Source of the DNA: Clytia hemisphaerica
Taxonomy: Eukaryota > Cnidaria > Hydrozoa > Leptothecata > Clytiidae
Reading direction: 5' to 3'
Assembly (NCBI GenBank): GCA_902728285.1
Contig: CACVBU010000967.1
Location: 295,970 to 359,969, forward strand
Length of the DNA: 64,000 nucleotides
The position numbers were made by a program, and so were the translations under genes. Shown piece after piece: positions 25,701 to 40,700 of this stretch (the stretch's first letter is position 1; each line of letters opens with the position of its first letter). The notes under the pieces are model-generated. The model searched no databases, was not told the DNA's origin, and worked only from the letters and a program-made list of their open reading frames with translations.

Positions 25701-28700
25701 GTCTTTTATCAAATTTAGACAGTAGCTGTACTTTGTAAACTTTATCAATTCCAATAACATTATAACACCATCAATCCCACCTAGAGGCAAACAAGAAAAA
25801 TATGTTTTATTGCAAAACTAATAAAGCAGCAATAAAAAGTATCAGAAAATTCACATAAACAAAAACTGAGCAAACGGCTTTAAAGCTTCAAAAGATATAG
25901 AAAAAGAGCCCCTTGATGAAATCATGTGTTTGATTGCCGATTAAAAAAAATGACAGAAATTGAAGCTTGCAACAGATTTTACTGGAAATATTGGTACAAA
26001 CACTGACTTTTATCACATCTGATATCGCTTGAGCCGCCTCTTGAAACACCACATAATATGAAACAACGGCCAAAAGTACCAAAACAACCGTCGAAGAAAG
26101 TGAGAATCAAAGTGAGAAGAAAGTTTAGAAATCAAAGTGAGATCGGAAAATCGGATTTTTTTTTTGCCGTCTTATGATGGAAGTAGAAGTAGTAGAAGAA
26201 AATTTTACCTATTTGAATGCTCAGCTTAGGCTGACCAAAAATAGTAATATTTAGTATCTGGAGAAATAACGGTTTCAGTAAAATTCGACCATTCTCTGTA
26301 AAATTAATAGTCTGGCTGAATTATGAAATGAAAAGGGTCAACCGTGAAAAAAATTCCGCACTAGGTCTCTTGGTACCGTTAGCAGCGAAGCGAAGCTATT
26401 GATTTTATAATCATTTTGTTCCCTTCCTTGGAAAAATCTCCATTTATTTAAGTACTAGGTCCATCGCAATATCGTCATAACTGTTAAAGCTTAAAGCCAT
26501 TGGAAAGGCAGTGGCTGAGAACACAAAAGCAATGTAAAAATGCAACGAAAAGCTTTGGCATCTTTTCAAAAAGCGGACTAATCAGAAAGAATATATATCT
26601 CCGGTGTACGTTATCCAAAAGATAAAAATGAAAAATTTTCTTGATGTTGATTATGGGCGAGAGGTGCCAAATAAAGTGTGGTTCCATCATTCAGAGACGT
26701 CCCTTTGGAACGCGAAACTGGTGATTAAAGAATTTATATAACGTTGCGGATATTACAACACAATATTATTGGAGATGTTGTGCAATCAATTCAAGGTCAC
26801 TTTGTTTTAGTTTATTTGGTCTCTAAGGTGAGATTTCAATGTATTTAATTGAAAAATATTCCAAAAAAGACCAGCCAAGGAGCCCTCTTCGGAAAATTAG
26901 TACACCGATGTTAAAAAGGAGATGCACATCATGAAAATGTAAACAATAATTGATTTTTTTGACAGTGGCCCATATTTTCATATGGATGGTTCAAGTGTAC
27001 TGTATTTTTCTGTCTACCTTAAAGGAAAAAGTTTTGGCGGGAATTTAATTTGGCGGATTTTTTAACAGTATAGTGGTATTGTTGCCCACAATTAGAGACC
27101 ATAATACATGCCAATACACCTTTGAAATATATGTAAGAAAAGCATGATCGATGGGTTTTGTAGCACCGAAATTGACTAAAGTAACGTAAAAAATACTTAC
27201 TTAAATGATTGGTCATCGGCAGTGACAAGTGCGACTTCAATCTCCGAAGGTTTGAAATCAACAGAAAGGACTGACATCAAACAGCTAATTGCAGTCTGGA
27301 AAAGAGATTGAAGGAATTTGATAAAATCCCTCACTTGGGAAAAAGGCAAATAGAAGTATAAATACGTCGAAAGTCGAAAATATCAGTGAAATTCCTCAAA
27401 ATTATTGAACTTATCTTGGAGTCTTTTCTAGCAAATTACGTTTTGACTCGATTAAAGTGCTTGTGAATTTAAACAAAGCTCAAAACCAATTATTAGAAAC
27501 TCTGAAAATCTCAAAAATCTTTTAGTCCTATTGCAGTAGTAAACTTTCTTTCATAGCGATTCAACCCTAGAAATTAATCTTATGAAATATTAGGGGCAAA
27601 AAAAACGGTGTATGGCGTTCAAGCCAAATTTATTAGTACCGGTCTAGCTTTTTAAACCTCAGAGGAGAGGCCCATACCTCGATGGATTCTTTACAAGTGA
27701 ACGCTTGTTTTTTCTTCAACTTCTTTTCTAGATAACTGTTGGCTTCGTTCTGTTTAACACCAGAGCTGGTAGCTTTGTATCCACAGAAATAACCAGCAGG
27801 ATCAGTTTTGTATAATTGTGGTTGCCCGTCTTCGTCGAAACCGATCAAGATCATACCTAAGGTGGAGTTAATCAATGATTTTATACTCTAAAATTTTCAT
27901 TAGAACTACGTTTAGGGGGAGCGCCAGGGAGGGCAATTCCAAATTCTCCAAACCGCGTTTGGGACTTGGAGTTTCACAAACTTGAAATTCCTAATCCACG
28001 ATAAGCTTCTTCCAACAATTTACCAGGATGCTCTTCCCCTGAACTTTTCCATAAATTCTAGTTAGCTTGAAAATATTGAAATTATGACTTTGATATATAT
28101 TTTTACTAAGTTTCAATGGTTTAAACCGTCCAGCAAAACGCACCACTTCTACACTCATCAAAAGCACAACAACTAATACTAGTAGATTGATTCTTCATTC
28201 AAAGTTTGGATCTTACATGTTCCTAATGGACGCATTTCAGCGTTTTGTGTGTACACCTGGGAAATATCAGCAATTTTTCGACATAATTGGTCAGCTGAGA
28301 TATCGTATCCAAACTTGTATTTCCATTTCGCTGCAATCATTCTTGCACGTTGAACCTGATATTTACAGTCACCTGCAAGAAATATAATTGCGAACAGTAT
28401 TAAATTCAACCCATAAACTATCAGGTGGATTTTAAGTTTCTGAAATCTTCTGAATCTGAAAAACACAAAATTGATCACAACTAATCTTCATAACTTTCAC
28501 GCGAAATTGAAAAGATGAATTTTACCTCTAGATATCAACGTAGTGCCCCTTTCCCCTAAAACTCCTTTAAGAATTGAAAAAAGTCAGCTGCTCCCTGTGT
28601 TTGGTGCTGTCACTATTATAAATAGCGGGGACCCTGGTATTTAGTGAGGGTTGAGGAATGAGGGTATTCGCATTATAAAAATTTAAAAAATTTAAAATTG

Positions 28701-31700
28701 AGGGAGTTGTATCAATTCGAAATTAAGTGGCGGTTGGTTATCATTTGAAAGGGAGTGGCCCTATATAGGAGAAAATAAATTTTCTCAGGTGGGATTGAAA
28801 GGGTATACCCACTATGAAATATATATGATTATGTTTCAAACTTGTAATCAATCTTACCCATCATGCCGGTCATGACACAGCCAACACGATCACTTAGTTT
28901 GAACATGTGAGTTAAAGTGTTTGCATCCAATAATTTATCCTGCAGGTGGACAAAATACGGATTAAACGATGAAATAAACTATTAAAGCCTGTCTCAATAT
29001 AATTTGCAGCGGAGACAAAAAAGACTAACTTTTGAAAAAATTCGAATTAGATAGCGGTTTTGTGCTTGTTGAAAAGACAAACAGGAGTTGCATTTTATCA
29101 TAAAGAAAAAAACTCAAAAAAGATCGGAAAATGAAGATTGAAAGGAAGAAAAAGAAAATCAACTTCTTCAAAAATTATGCTATAATTATCATTTTCACAG
29201 AGTGATTCTTTGATCTCTTGATCTCTTACAAAGTATACAAAGGATGGCGTACAATATGAGCATATTTATTTTTATTATAAGCATTCACTTTATAAGAATG
29301 AAATCAATAACTCTTGATAGACGGTGATATACCTTTCCGTAATTAGTTCTTACAAAGTATACAAAGGATGGCGTACAAAATGAGCATATTTATTTTTATT
29401 ATAAGCATTCACTTTATAAGAATGAAATCAATAACTCTTGATAGACGGTGATATACCTTTCCGTAATTAGTTCTTACAAAGTATACAAAGGATGGCGTAC
29501 AAAATGAGCATATTTATTTTTCTTATAATCATTCACTTTATAAGAATCGAATCAATAACTCTTGATAGACGGTGATATACCTTTCGGTAATTAGTTCTTA
29601 CAAAGTGTACAAATGATGGCGTACAAAATGAGCATATTTATTTTTCTTATAAGCATTCACTTTATAAGAATCAAATCAATAACTCTTGATAGACGGTTAT
29701 ATACCTTTCGGTAATTAGTTCTTACAAAGTATACAAAGGATGGCGTACAATATGAGCATATTTATTTTTATTATAAGCATTTACTTTATAAGAATCAAAT
29801 CAATAACTCTTGATAGACGGTGATATACCTTTCCGTAATTAGTTCTTACAAAGTAAACAAGATCTGGTTATTTTCTGCTGTTATTAATATATTATTTATG
29901 ACATTGATCCATAAGACTCCTTAAAGGTTTTATTTTTACATAAGAGTTCCCGTTTTATATCAGACACATATGGATGGATCTGGATCTGGATCTGGATCTT
30001 TTACTCATATCAGGACAGTATCTGCCTATTGTTATATTATGCTGATAAATCACTCAAAGATACTATATTCTCTTTGTTCTTATTTAAAAACAAAACCTTT
30101 AATGTGAAAACACTTTTCAAAGAGATTTATTCCATCAAAAGATATAGTCCAAAGTTTATCAATGATTGACTTCAAAAACAATCAAAAAACATCAAAAAAG
30201 AGCCCTTTTTAAGTCAAATAGGACAAAGTTTTACATTCATATAGCAAAAATTTGAGTCAGCTAGAGTAAAAGGTATTAACTTACAGGAACTTTCTTTTGT
30301 GTGACAACAACAGCACAATCAGTACCTCTCATCCCAATGGAGGTTGTTGCACCTTGGTTGATTGCTTTGAAGGCATATTCTGAAATTTAAAAAAATTAAT
30401 TCATTACAAAACAAGTTGAAGGAAGGAATTTGTTCTGCACTGTTGAAAGTGATGTCCTGGTAGTTGTTTTATCAAATTTTATGTTTTTAATCTTGCTGTT
30501 ATCGCATAAAGCAGCTATACTGCATCTTTTACTACAGCATTTACTTTCGTTTTGACTGATTGTAAAATGAAAGTTTTTAAGCTGCATGGTAAACATTTCA
30601 TTTCAACAGTATTAAAATTGATTTTCTCTTGAGGGACAAAAGGTATGGTCAAAAGAAATACCTCATTGCATTGGAAAGACAATTTTAAATGATTGATTTT
30701 AAATAATTAGGCTAAAACTTTTCAAAAAAGCAATGCAAACAGATTTCAACAAAAACTACAGAAGACTTTGGCGCAAGCTGTTTTAAGTAATAATATTGAA
30801 GCCTCTTCCATTTCCCTTTTCCAAAGGTATTTCTGGAAAACAAGATTATTTTAAAACAAAATAAAGGATAGAGATTTCCTTGGACTATATGAAGATTTTT
30901 TTTTGGTAATTTCAAATAAAGAAATTCCCTAAATTCTGAATCTCACCAGACTCTTTCTATACTTCTACCTGAGTACCATAGAGATCGTTTGGCCCTCATA
31001 TTAATTATGGATTGCTCTCCTATCACCAAAACATGAGCCTTCTCAGAATAGAAGAAATCCCCTGAGCGTTTAAAAGACCTGGATTATATAGATGATATAA
31101 CCATCCCTGAAGATGATATCCAAGCTCTACAACAATTACTTTTCTCTGTCGATTCAGTCTGTCAAAATGGTCTGGTGGACTTCTACATGTTTCAAAAATA
31201 AACAAATCAACACAATCTTTCTAACAAATTCTTTTCTTCCAATGACTCAGAAATCACATCACAAACAACATGAACTATTTGGTCCAGTAAAATTCCAGCA
31301 CTTTTTTGTTGCTGTTATACAGCAAAACTCAATACTTGGAGTTTCTTTTGTGTCAAAAAAAATAAAAATGATTAAAAAGATAGTGAACAAAATTAAAATC
31401 ATATTCTCTTATAGCCTGGGAATTCAAGCAGTAAACTTTGTTCAGCTCAATGTCTATTTTTTATTTTTTATTCCTGGTTTATCACTTGGCACAGGTAGCT
31501 TGCCTGCAGGGGAATTTTTCCTAGCAATGTAGGTTCATCCTGATTTGCCGGATTTGGCCATATCACTAAAGCACCATTTCAAGCAGTGCAATCCTTACTT
31601 TTTGGGGGATGATTCAGAGCGATGGAATTTTCATTCTTCAAGTGACCTCTTCCGAGCGATGGTACGCAAACTGATTTTTTAAATAACAAGTAATACTTTA

Positions 31701-34700
31701 ATGGACCTACCTATTTATAAAACGAATAATTAGAATTTAATGGAAGTAATGTATAATTTTGGGCATTGCCATTTTACATCATTGTGCGAAAAATCATGAA
31801 AATCTGTCGAGTATAAGTTGAAAAAATGAAGGAAAACCGTTTTACGCCGGTTTTCGGCTGTTCCGGCAATTTTTAAGGAGTTCCTGATTCAAAGGATGAT
31901 TTTTTTGGAAATCAAACGATGCAAAGTTTTGGGCATCATCATAAAGAACATTTTTCTGTAAAGAAACAATTAAATAAGTTGAAAAAATGTGACGGAAATG
32001 TGAAAAAACGACGATTTCCGGCACATTTCCGGTTCTACAGACCGGCAAACGGTTTTCGACACCTTTTCGGCAGTACTAATGTGCATCTATGTGCAAAAGA
32101 TCGCAAAAAACTTATGATAAAATCTCGAGAAAATCTCAAAAAACCGCTTTTTTCGGGACATTTCCGGTTCTATCGGCCGGAAAATTTTTTTTTTCGAAAA
32201 TCGGGCTCCGTCACATTCGAGGGTTTATAGTAATGCACCTTTGTGCAAAAAATCAGAAAAATTGAATGAGCCAATCTCGAGAAAAGTTGGTAACTAACGA
32301 ACGAACTAACTAACGAACACGGGTTAATTTATAGGACCTCCACCCCACCGGGGTAGGTCCAAAAATCCATGTCAGATAGGAATGAAAGTTCAACTTTTTT
32401 TATTTACTATTTCTTGATTTCAAAGTATCACATTATAATGAACCAAACCTGGTTTGAAAGATCAGTGGAAGTGGATTATCATACTGTAAAAATTATTATG
32501 AAATTTGCTTTAGTTTTAAAAGTTTGTGAAAGGGATTTATGGCGTGTGTCTGCATTTATGGCGTGTGTCTGCCTTGGTTTCAAATGTCTGTCAACAAGGG
32601 TTCACACACAGACATATCAAAACATTCCGTATCAGACTGATCTATCTGCACCAAGCTCAGAAATTTTAGAGCTTTGGGATCTGAGGTAATTCTTATTTTT
32701 TTCCATATTGAGCTTCCAAGGTTCCAAGGGTTCCAAGGTTCATTCACTCTATCAAAAATAAACTTAATGTATTTCTTTCTCCAATACTTGAAATAAAACT
32801 TCCTAAGGGGCCCAGGTGGGGGTTCTAAAGAAGTTGGTACCTACAGCGACTTTTGACCAGCTACAACTCTGAAGGCCAAAAGTCAATTTCTAAGTCAAAA
32901 AACATCCAGTGAGTAAAGTACTTGGAATTTCGACTGTGGTTTGAAAACAAGTGGCAAACAAAGGGCAAACAGGTGGGGACAAGGCAAGCAGTCAATTGAA
33001 GCTTGGGGGTATGTTGATCTATTTCTCTTTTGCACCGAGTAGGCTTTTAAATTGAAATATGAAAAAAATCCATAGTGAAAAACACACGAGTGAACGAAGA
33101 AGAACAAATAAGTGGCAAAACATTTGTCGTCACTTGTGCGGCAAATTACACACTTGTTATTTGTTAATCCCATCGAGCGATAGGCGGCAGACAATCTCTA
33201 ATTCTCCAATCAGCGCCCGGTCATTTTGAATGAAAATAAAAAAGTTAAAAAGAGCGTACTATCAGTGAAAGTTATCATGACATGTTATGACAGAAAGTAT
33301 GATTGATAAACTTGGTAGAGTTATCAAAACAAATTTATTGTCAAAGAGATTTAACAGTCAGTGAAAATACAGGCCAGATATCAACAGTCCCATGTTTAGA
33401 CCAATCATCCCAAGTTACTGTAGAGCAGTTGACATAGTTGATATACAAGGTCAAGCCCAACACGCCAGTAAAAGCTGCTGTAAATCAGGGGGTTCAGTGA
33501 TTTGATCATTTGGCGGTTCCATTCCCAGGAGATAAATTTACCGACAGCCGAACAAGGATTATTTTTTTACCTTCGCTGGTGATTTTTCAGCTTGAGTTTA
33601 TGTCTAATGTTGGTTTTTTGAAGTGCTTGTTCTAAGAGATGAGCGAATTAATTGTTTCTAGTTTTCAAGAGAACCAAATTCAATCTTTCATCTACAAGTT
33701 TACACTTTGATATAATTCCAATTATGCATGTAAGTTTTATATTATTACTTTCTTTTTGCATAGGTTTGGCATATTTTCAATGCAATCTCACCACAGCAAT
33801 TTGGCCACCATAATTTTTGCATACAATTCAATATGGCGGGTGGAAAGGCGAAAAGGTCTATTGTACAGGCTGCAACTACAATGCCAAATGATCTGTGTTA
33901 CAAATACTTCCAAATTGGTCTATAAGGCGAGACCAATTTAATTTGTTGTTCTACGGGCCCGACCGACCCTATTTTTGCAAAAATAAAAAAATAATGATAT
34001 TGAATTTCAACTAAATTATATTTTACACACTAGTTATTTGTAAGAACTAAATTTGAATAAAGCTGAAAATTAATTCAAGAAATTGAAAAATTCAGAAAAT
34101 CTAGCATACACAAATTTTATTACGATCTTCATCGAAGATAAAAAAAGTGAATTTTTAATCCAAATATCTTTTGGGAAATATTTTCAGTACCTTATCAACC
34201 CTGATAAATGAAAAATTAATTCTTATTTTACCGTCCGACCGACCCATATTTTTCTACAATCTGCCCGTAGAACAATAAATTAAACTAGCCGGTACCCGGC
34301 GTCGCATGCCGGTTTAGTTGTTTGCTGAACGCATTTAAAGTCCTTTGAGATGTTGGGAAGGTGGCTTAAAAACGATGAAATCAAAATTAAAAGGAAGAAT
34401 TCTCTTCAAAGTTTGACTCTATCCCTCCCGGGTGACGTATCTTTTAACCATATTTACCTTTGATTACCTTTGATGTGTTTCAGCAAATTCTCTGCTCACT
34501 CAACCCGTGGGGTCCGGTGTTTGACCATTTCAACAATTGAAAAAGATTTTTGTGGCAAAAATGATCAGAAAACAGAAAGGGCGTCATTCCCAATTACATC
34601 ATACCGGCGACCAGCGACGTCCGAGACGGCTCTGCAATTAGATTTCTTTTCTCGCTTCGCTCGCGTTATATTTGCCGTAGTTCTTGATGTTTAGGAAAAC

Positions 34701-37700
34701 TTTGATGTCAAGATAAGCGGAGTGAAATAATAGACATGACACGCGATTCGTCGAAAAAAGGCAGCCCGGGGGGGGTACTTAGGCAAGCGAAGGGTATGGG
34801 TATGGGTATGTGCCGGCCTTAAGGGTGCCTTTTTTTAAAAATGGCAGTTTGAAAATCGGAAAATCAAACTTCAGTCCCACTAAGAATTGGAAAAATAGGA
34901 AAATATCAACTTTTTGCCCCCAGAATAATAGAAATTTGGTCAAATTAGTTCCAAAAAGTGAATTAAAATTCACACAATTTCCCTTGTTTCTTCTCCTCTT
35001 TATTCTGCTAAGGGTCCGAGGGACAGGGCCGAAAGTCAGCTCGCAACCATAGTCCCCCCGGAAGGCAGCTAGGACACGCAGACAAAAAAGCGTGATAGAT
35101 AGCGCAATTTTATGTTGCTTTTTACAAAATAACTTCGTCATAACTTCAATAATTTTTCAAATTCAACAATGACTTAGATTTACAGCAAAATAATTATCGA
35201 CATACATGTTTAAAGGTCCCTTTTTACGAAGAAAGAATTCTAGTTTTTACCGCCTTTTGAATGTATTTTTAATGTTGTGCTGTTGTTCTAACAAACTTGT
35301 TATGTGATTCTTGTGTTTTATTTTATATTTGTTCTTTTCTTTAACTGATTCTGTTTAAAAGACTTCTTTTGTTTTGAAAAGAATTCGAATGTCTCAAATC
35401 AAATAAGGTCGTTAATTACATTCGAAAACATAAAACAAAAGAAAACAAAGAAAAAAAAGAGAAAATGTCTAATCTATCAATCAAAATCAAATATCAAATA
35501 TCAAATAAAACGGCGCGAATCTAATTTAACACATTTGTGGAGCAAGAAGCAAAAGTCATCTTTTAAAAGAACAAAACATTGCTTGCGAAAACGAAAGTGA
35601 CACACAAAAAACAAACCAACAAAAAACAAACCAACAAAAAACAAACCAACAAAAAACAAACTGACATACAGACTACGGCTATTAATATATAGATTGGTCC
35701 CACCTAAGTTAAGAAAATGAAATCATCATCTAGCACGGGGGTTTTGTTTTTAAAAACAAACTTCGATATAAAATTGTTAATGAACCAGGGGGGCACACAG
35801 TTACTACAAGACAGTATGACACTTACTACAGTGGTGGTACTGTATTCAGAGTTATGAAAACAGTTACTACACAGTGTATTAACTGCTGTTTGGGGGTGGT
35901 GCCAAACACTAAAACTAACACTTTTGTGCTTATATTTTAATTCTTTTTAAAGAACTTTCAAAATTTTTCACAAAAAATGAATTTTTTTGTGAAAAAATTC
36001 TTTGTTAAAAAAAATATTTTTGTTATAAGGCAAATACTTTTTTATTTATTGGTTTACGGATCCGCCGACGTTATTTTTGCCAAAATAGAAAAAAAATAAA
36101 ATAAAGATTTCAAAAACTTTTATTTACTTTTTCTCCTCCGACCTTCAAAAAAGAAGAAATAAATAAAAAACCTTTACTTAAAGAATGTATACGGCTTTTT
36201 AAGGGGTATCCGAGGTCCCCCGCAAAGATCCAACCATGGTCTGCTGAGTCAGCATACTGACCTGACTAAACGATAAATCATCGTCTATTTTGAAAGCATT
36301 CTCTCACACACACGCACACGACTATTCTTTTAAACATTACTTTTTTCTTCCAAAACAACCGAAGATATCACCCTCACCCTTCCTGTTTTTATTTAATAGT
36401 CTTTTATATTGTAGCATTTAAAAGAAAGTTTAAATCAATAAGGAGGAGAGAGTTTTGTTTGTTTTGCAAATTCTTCCCCTCTCGTTTCATTTGTGAAAAG
36501 TTTCTTTGTTAAAATCTTTTGTTTAAAAATATTCGTTTAGAGAATTATACTAATTATGTGAATTCTTGATAATAGGCCCGATAAAATTTGAATCTCGATT
36601 TTTTATTTGATATGATGACTCAGCATTTTATGGTCGGATCTTTGCGGGGGACATGGATATATAAAGATTTCAAATGGCTTTAAACAGGAAAACAAAAGAA
36701 AAGAAGAGAAAGAGAGAGGGGGTTAAATGATCTAACACAGCTGTGCCCTATTCTGCCAATGTAAAGATATTTTTATCCTTCCCTTAATGTCAGGGAACTT
36801 CCCCATGGAATTTCCCTATCCACATAAAACAAACTAAATTATATAACTCTTTGTGTACACTGGATTTTCTTCATTTTTTTTTCTTTTGTAATTGCTTTTA
36901 TTTAAAGTCCTTTATGACTATGTGATTGTTAAAATTCAAGAGTAGATATAAAAATAGGCATACCAGAAAAGTGGGATGGGGGAACCCTAAAGTGGGAACC
37001 CTAAGGGTGAACCCTAAATGGGAACCTATGCCAGTCTTACATATACACATATCAGTCTTTATGTGTACATTTTCTTGTTTCAGTTTATTTTCAGTGTTTT
37101 TTATCCATAGACTCTATCTATAACAAAATCTTCCACTTTATTCTTTTGTCTTTAAATCTAAAAATCGATACCTTAGGATTTCACAAAATTTTATTTCATT
37201 TTTTCCTCAGATTTCAGATTTTTAAAAAGAAAATAAAAAAAATTTAAAACATTGATTTTATTTTTATTTTTTTTCCATCCTCCGGTCCAAAACTTTTCCT
37301 CTAAATGTCCGTAAACCAGAAAATAAAAAAGTAATTGCCTAAATGGACGAAAAAAATTTTTTTTTCTCAGGCCCAACTTTGAAATTATGCTTTCCCTAAT
37401 TATCATTAAAAAGTTCTCAACAGCTGTTAACCAGGGAAACAATAATTGCAAGGTCTCAAAAGAAGGAAAAAATTTTCCGGGGGTTTTTTTGTTTGGAATT
37501 GCTTAGGTCAGGATTGCTAGCAACGGCTTGTCACTGTGCCGGGTGCATACTCGGCGCCTTGGGCCCCGCAGGGTTGCTAGTAACGGCTCGAATTTCAGTC
37601 CTTTACCTTTGATTACCTTTGATGTGTTTCAGCAAATTCTCTGCTCACTCAACCCGTGGGGTCCGGTGTTTGACCATTTCAACAATTGAATTCGAGTCAG

Positions 37701-40700
37701 CCATCCTGTAAGGGAGATAGGCAGGGAGCAGTGGCTGGTCGGGAACATCTTGCAGAAATTGATCAAGTTGTTTTTTGAAGGAATTTTTGGAACATTTGGT
37801 CATGTCACGTATTTTTCTTGGTAACACATTGAATAGTCTTGGACCGGTGTCTGAAAGGCAGCTCTTCCAAATGTTCTTGTTCGTTGTATTCACTGGTTTG
37901 AGGTGGCATTTTCTTCCCAGGCGTTGGTTTGTATATGAATAAATACCGCCTTCCCCTTCACCATAGTTAAAATTTGGCACCAGTTGTTCGATTATACACC
38001 ATGTATATATAATTTGGTATCTTTCGCGTCTTCTCTCGAGACTGTACATGTTGAGGTGTTTGAGCTTCTCCCAATAATTCAAATTGGGTGGAAGTTGGAT
38101 CCCTTTTATAAAGGATTTTTGCAGATACTCCAGTTCTTGCATCAGGGATCGCTTTGTAGGAGACCATAGCTGGGAGCAGTATTCCAGATGTTGAAGTACC
38201 AATGTCTTCCAAAGAGTGATCATTACTGATTTATCTCTGGACTTGAAGGTTCTGTATATCCAGGCACTTATACCCTTGACTCTGTCAGTGATCGTTTGAA
38301 TGTGCATTTCATATGACAGGTTGTTTGATAGCAGGATACCCAGGTCTTTCACTGCACTTTTTATTTCGATTGGCTGCTGTACATCTGATTTGTAGACTGA
38401 GTGTACTTTCAGTTGTTCATTTTTTCCATATGCAATGTGTTCAAACTTTTTTCCATTGAGCTCCATATTGTTGATGGATGTCCAGTCATAGACAACGTCT
38501 AAATCATCTTGAAGGAGACTCACATCTGCAGCGCAAGATATTGCCTTCATAAGTCTTGTGTCGTCAGCAAAAGATGAGAGGATGGAATGTTTAATCTTTT
38601 CGTTTATGTCACTAATCATTACCAGAAACAAGAGGGGGCCCAGAACTGAGCCTTGTGGAACTCCGCTTGTAACTTTCGCTTCATCTGATAGGAACGTGTT
38701 TATGGAAACTTTTTGGTATCTCTCAGTAAGGAAGGATTGTATCCAGTTCAATAGTTGTCCTTTGATTCCATTGATTTTTAGCTTGTGTAGCAAGATGTGA
38801 TGGTCCACCTTGTCAAAGGCCTTGCTGAAGTCAAGGTAGATTACATCAACATTTTCATTGTTTTGTAGGTGAGATATCAGTCTTTCTACATGAGCCAATA
38901 GTTGACTCAAGCAAGATCGCCCTGGTCTGAAACCATGTTGTGTTGGATTGTATAGGTTGTTTTCTTCAAGGTGGATTTGCAATTTCTCTCTGACTATTTT
39001 CTCAAATATTTTAGTGGTAATTGATGTCAGCGCAACAGGTCGATAATTCTCTGGTAAACCTTGATCTCCTTTCTTGAATATTGGTGTAATGTGGCTTGTT
39101 TTGAGAATTTCAGGTGTGATTCCTTTGTCAAAGTTGTTTTGCCATATCATCTTAAGTGGCTTAGAAAGTGATTTCTTGCACATTTTGAAAAACTTTGCTG
39201 GCAAGCCATCTGGTCCGGCTGACGGGTTGGCTGTAATAGTGTCAATTTGTTGGATGAAATCATCTTCTGTGAAAGTAATGTGCTCAAGGGTTGAGGAGTC
39301 TTTTGTCTCATTTGAATTCAGAAAACTGTAGTCTGTTTTGGGAGTGGTAAATACTGAACAGTATTGTTTTTGTAAGATGTTTGCCATCTCTTGTGAGTCA
39401 GTTGTTAATTTGTTGGTGATTGGATTTTTCAGTGGGCCAACTTTAGGTTTAGTTTTTGTGAATCTTTTTGCATAGGAGTAGAAGTATTTAGGATTGCTTT
39501 TGATTTAAAGTGAGGCATCCAGCTCTGCTTTTTCGCGTTCATTTTTGTGGGATTGTTGTAGCATCAGTTCAATGTCAATTAGTTTCTGATTTGTTTTATT
39601 GGTTTTGAAATTCTTTTTGGAGAGTCTTTTACGTTTTCTCATAAGAATACGACGATCTCTTGGAATCTTTGAAAATTTTTTTGGAGGTTTTCTCTTTGGC
39701 AAATGCTTTTTCACAATCAGAAGACATTTTTCAAGGAAGTTGGCATATTGACGATTTGGGTCATATAGATTTGTGTCCAGTTCTTGAGACCAATTAATCT
39801 CTGTTAATTCTTTGTTAATAATTTCCCAGTCAATTTTATCACTTTGGAAGTTGTAGAGGTCAAATTTGCTTATTAAGTTACGTTCTTCAGTTTCTCCGAA
39901 TTGATTATCAAAATTCAGATGTGTTGTAACATCTACAACAAGATGATCTGAATAAATAGTAGGTGAGCATGTGTAATTAAATACAGTGTCTGTGTTGTTT
40001 GTGAATAGAAAGTCTAAAATATTACCATCACGGTGTGTTGATTTGTGTATCAGTTGATTAATGTGCAAGTCTGCTTTAAAAACATTTAAAACGTCCAGAA
40101 GCTGTTTATTGCAATTTCGTGTTGGGGTTGAAGTCTCATCATTAAGAGGTGTGTGTGGTATGTTAAAATCCCCAAGGATGTATGTGTCAGGTGTACAATC
40201 AGTAATACTATCAATTTTTGCTATCATTGCAGAAAGGAGTTCTTGTAATTCAGGTGCTTCAGATTTGTGGTCTGGATTGTTGGGTTGTCTGTAGATAACA
40301 CAGAGAAGAATATTAAATTTTTTTGATAAAAGCATCAATGCTTCATTTACTCCGTTCGAGAATTCGAAAATGGGCTCGAAGAATGGTGCAATGTCATTAC
40401 GCACATAAAATGCAACGCCTCCGCTTGCTCTGCCATATTTCGATTTTACTCTGTCTCTGTTTTTCTTAAAAAAAAGTATAATTTTCAATCTCAAGTTCTC
40501 CTTTTTTGTGATTGTCCGTTAACCAGGTTTCGGTTAAGCCTAAAAACAGTTGTTTTGAGCTGTTTGTAAGATCTTTGAGGTAGGGTACAGATGAAGGTTT
40601 TGTTTGTGGGCAAAGTCCTTGTATATTGACAAACGAAAACATATTCAGTGTAGGTTTAGAAGTAGTTTTGGTAGTCGGGTCAGCATCAGTAAGGGCTGTC

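Larger units (their letters stand above)
36028..37340. repeat. internal foldback arms
   Basis: Sequence 36028-36065 (ACTTTTTTATTTATTGGTTT) is inverted at 37302-37340, and the adjacent AT-rich stretches to about 36170 and from about 37190 match loosely in inverse. It lies inside the 6.3-kb TIR element and encloses the inverted pair at 36207/36658. Confidence 0.55.

Noticed and set aside
29227-29858. CRISPR-like regular repeats
   Set aside because: Whole 124-bp units repeat without unique spacers, and the genome is eukaryotic; it is an ordinary tandem array.
31113-31532. 139-codon frame on the plus strand
   Set aside because: No motif, in an intron on the opposite strand; AT-rich composition explains it.
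34779-35141. 120-codon frame on the minus strand
   Set aside because: It crosses the 296-bp MITE and its target duplication; not a gene.
36968-37025. Telomere-like CCCTAA repeats
   Set aside because: Only a few degenerate units with GGGAA between them; not a (TTAGGG)n array.
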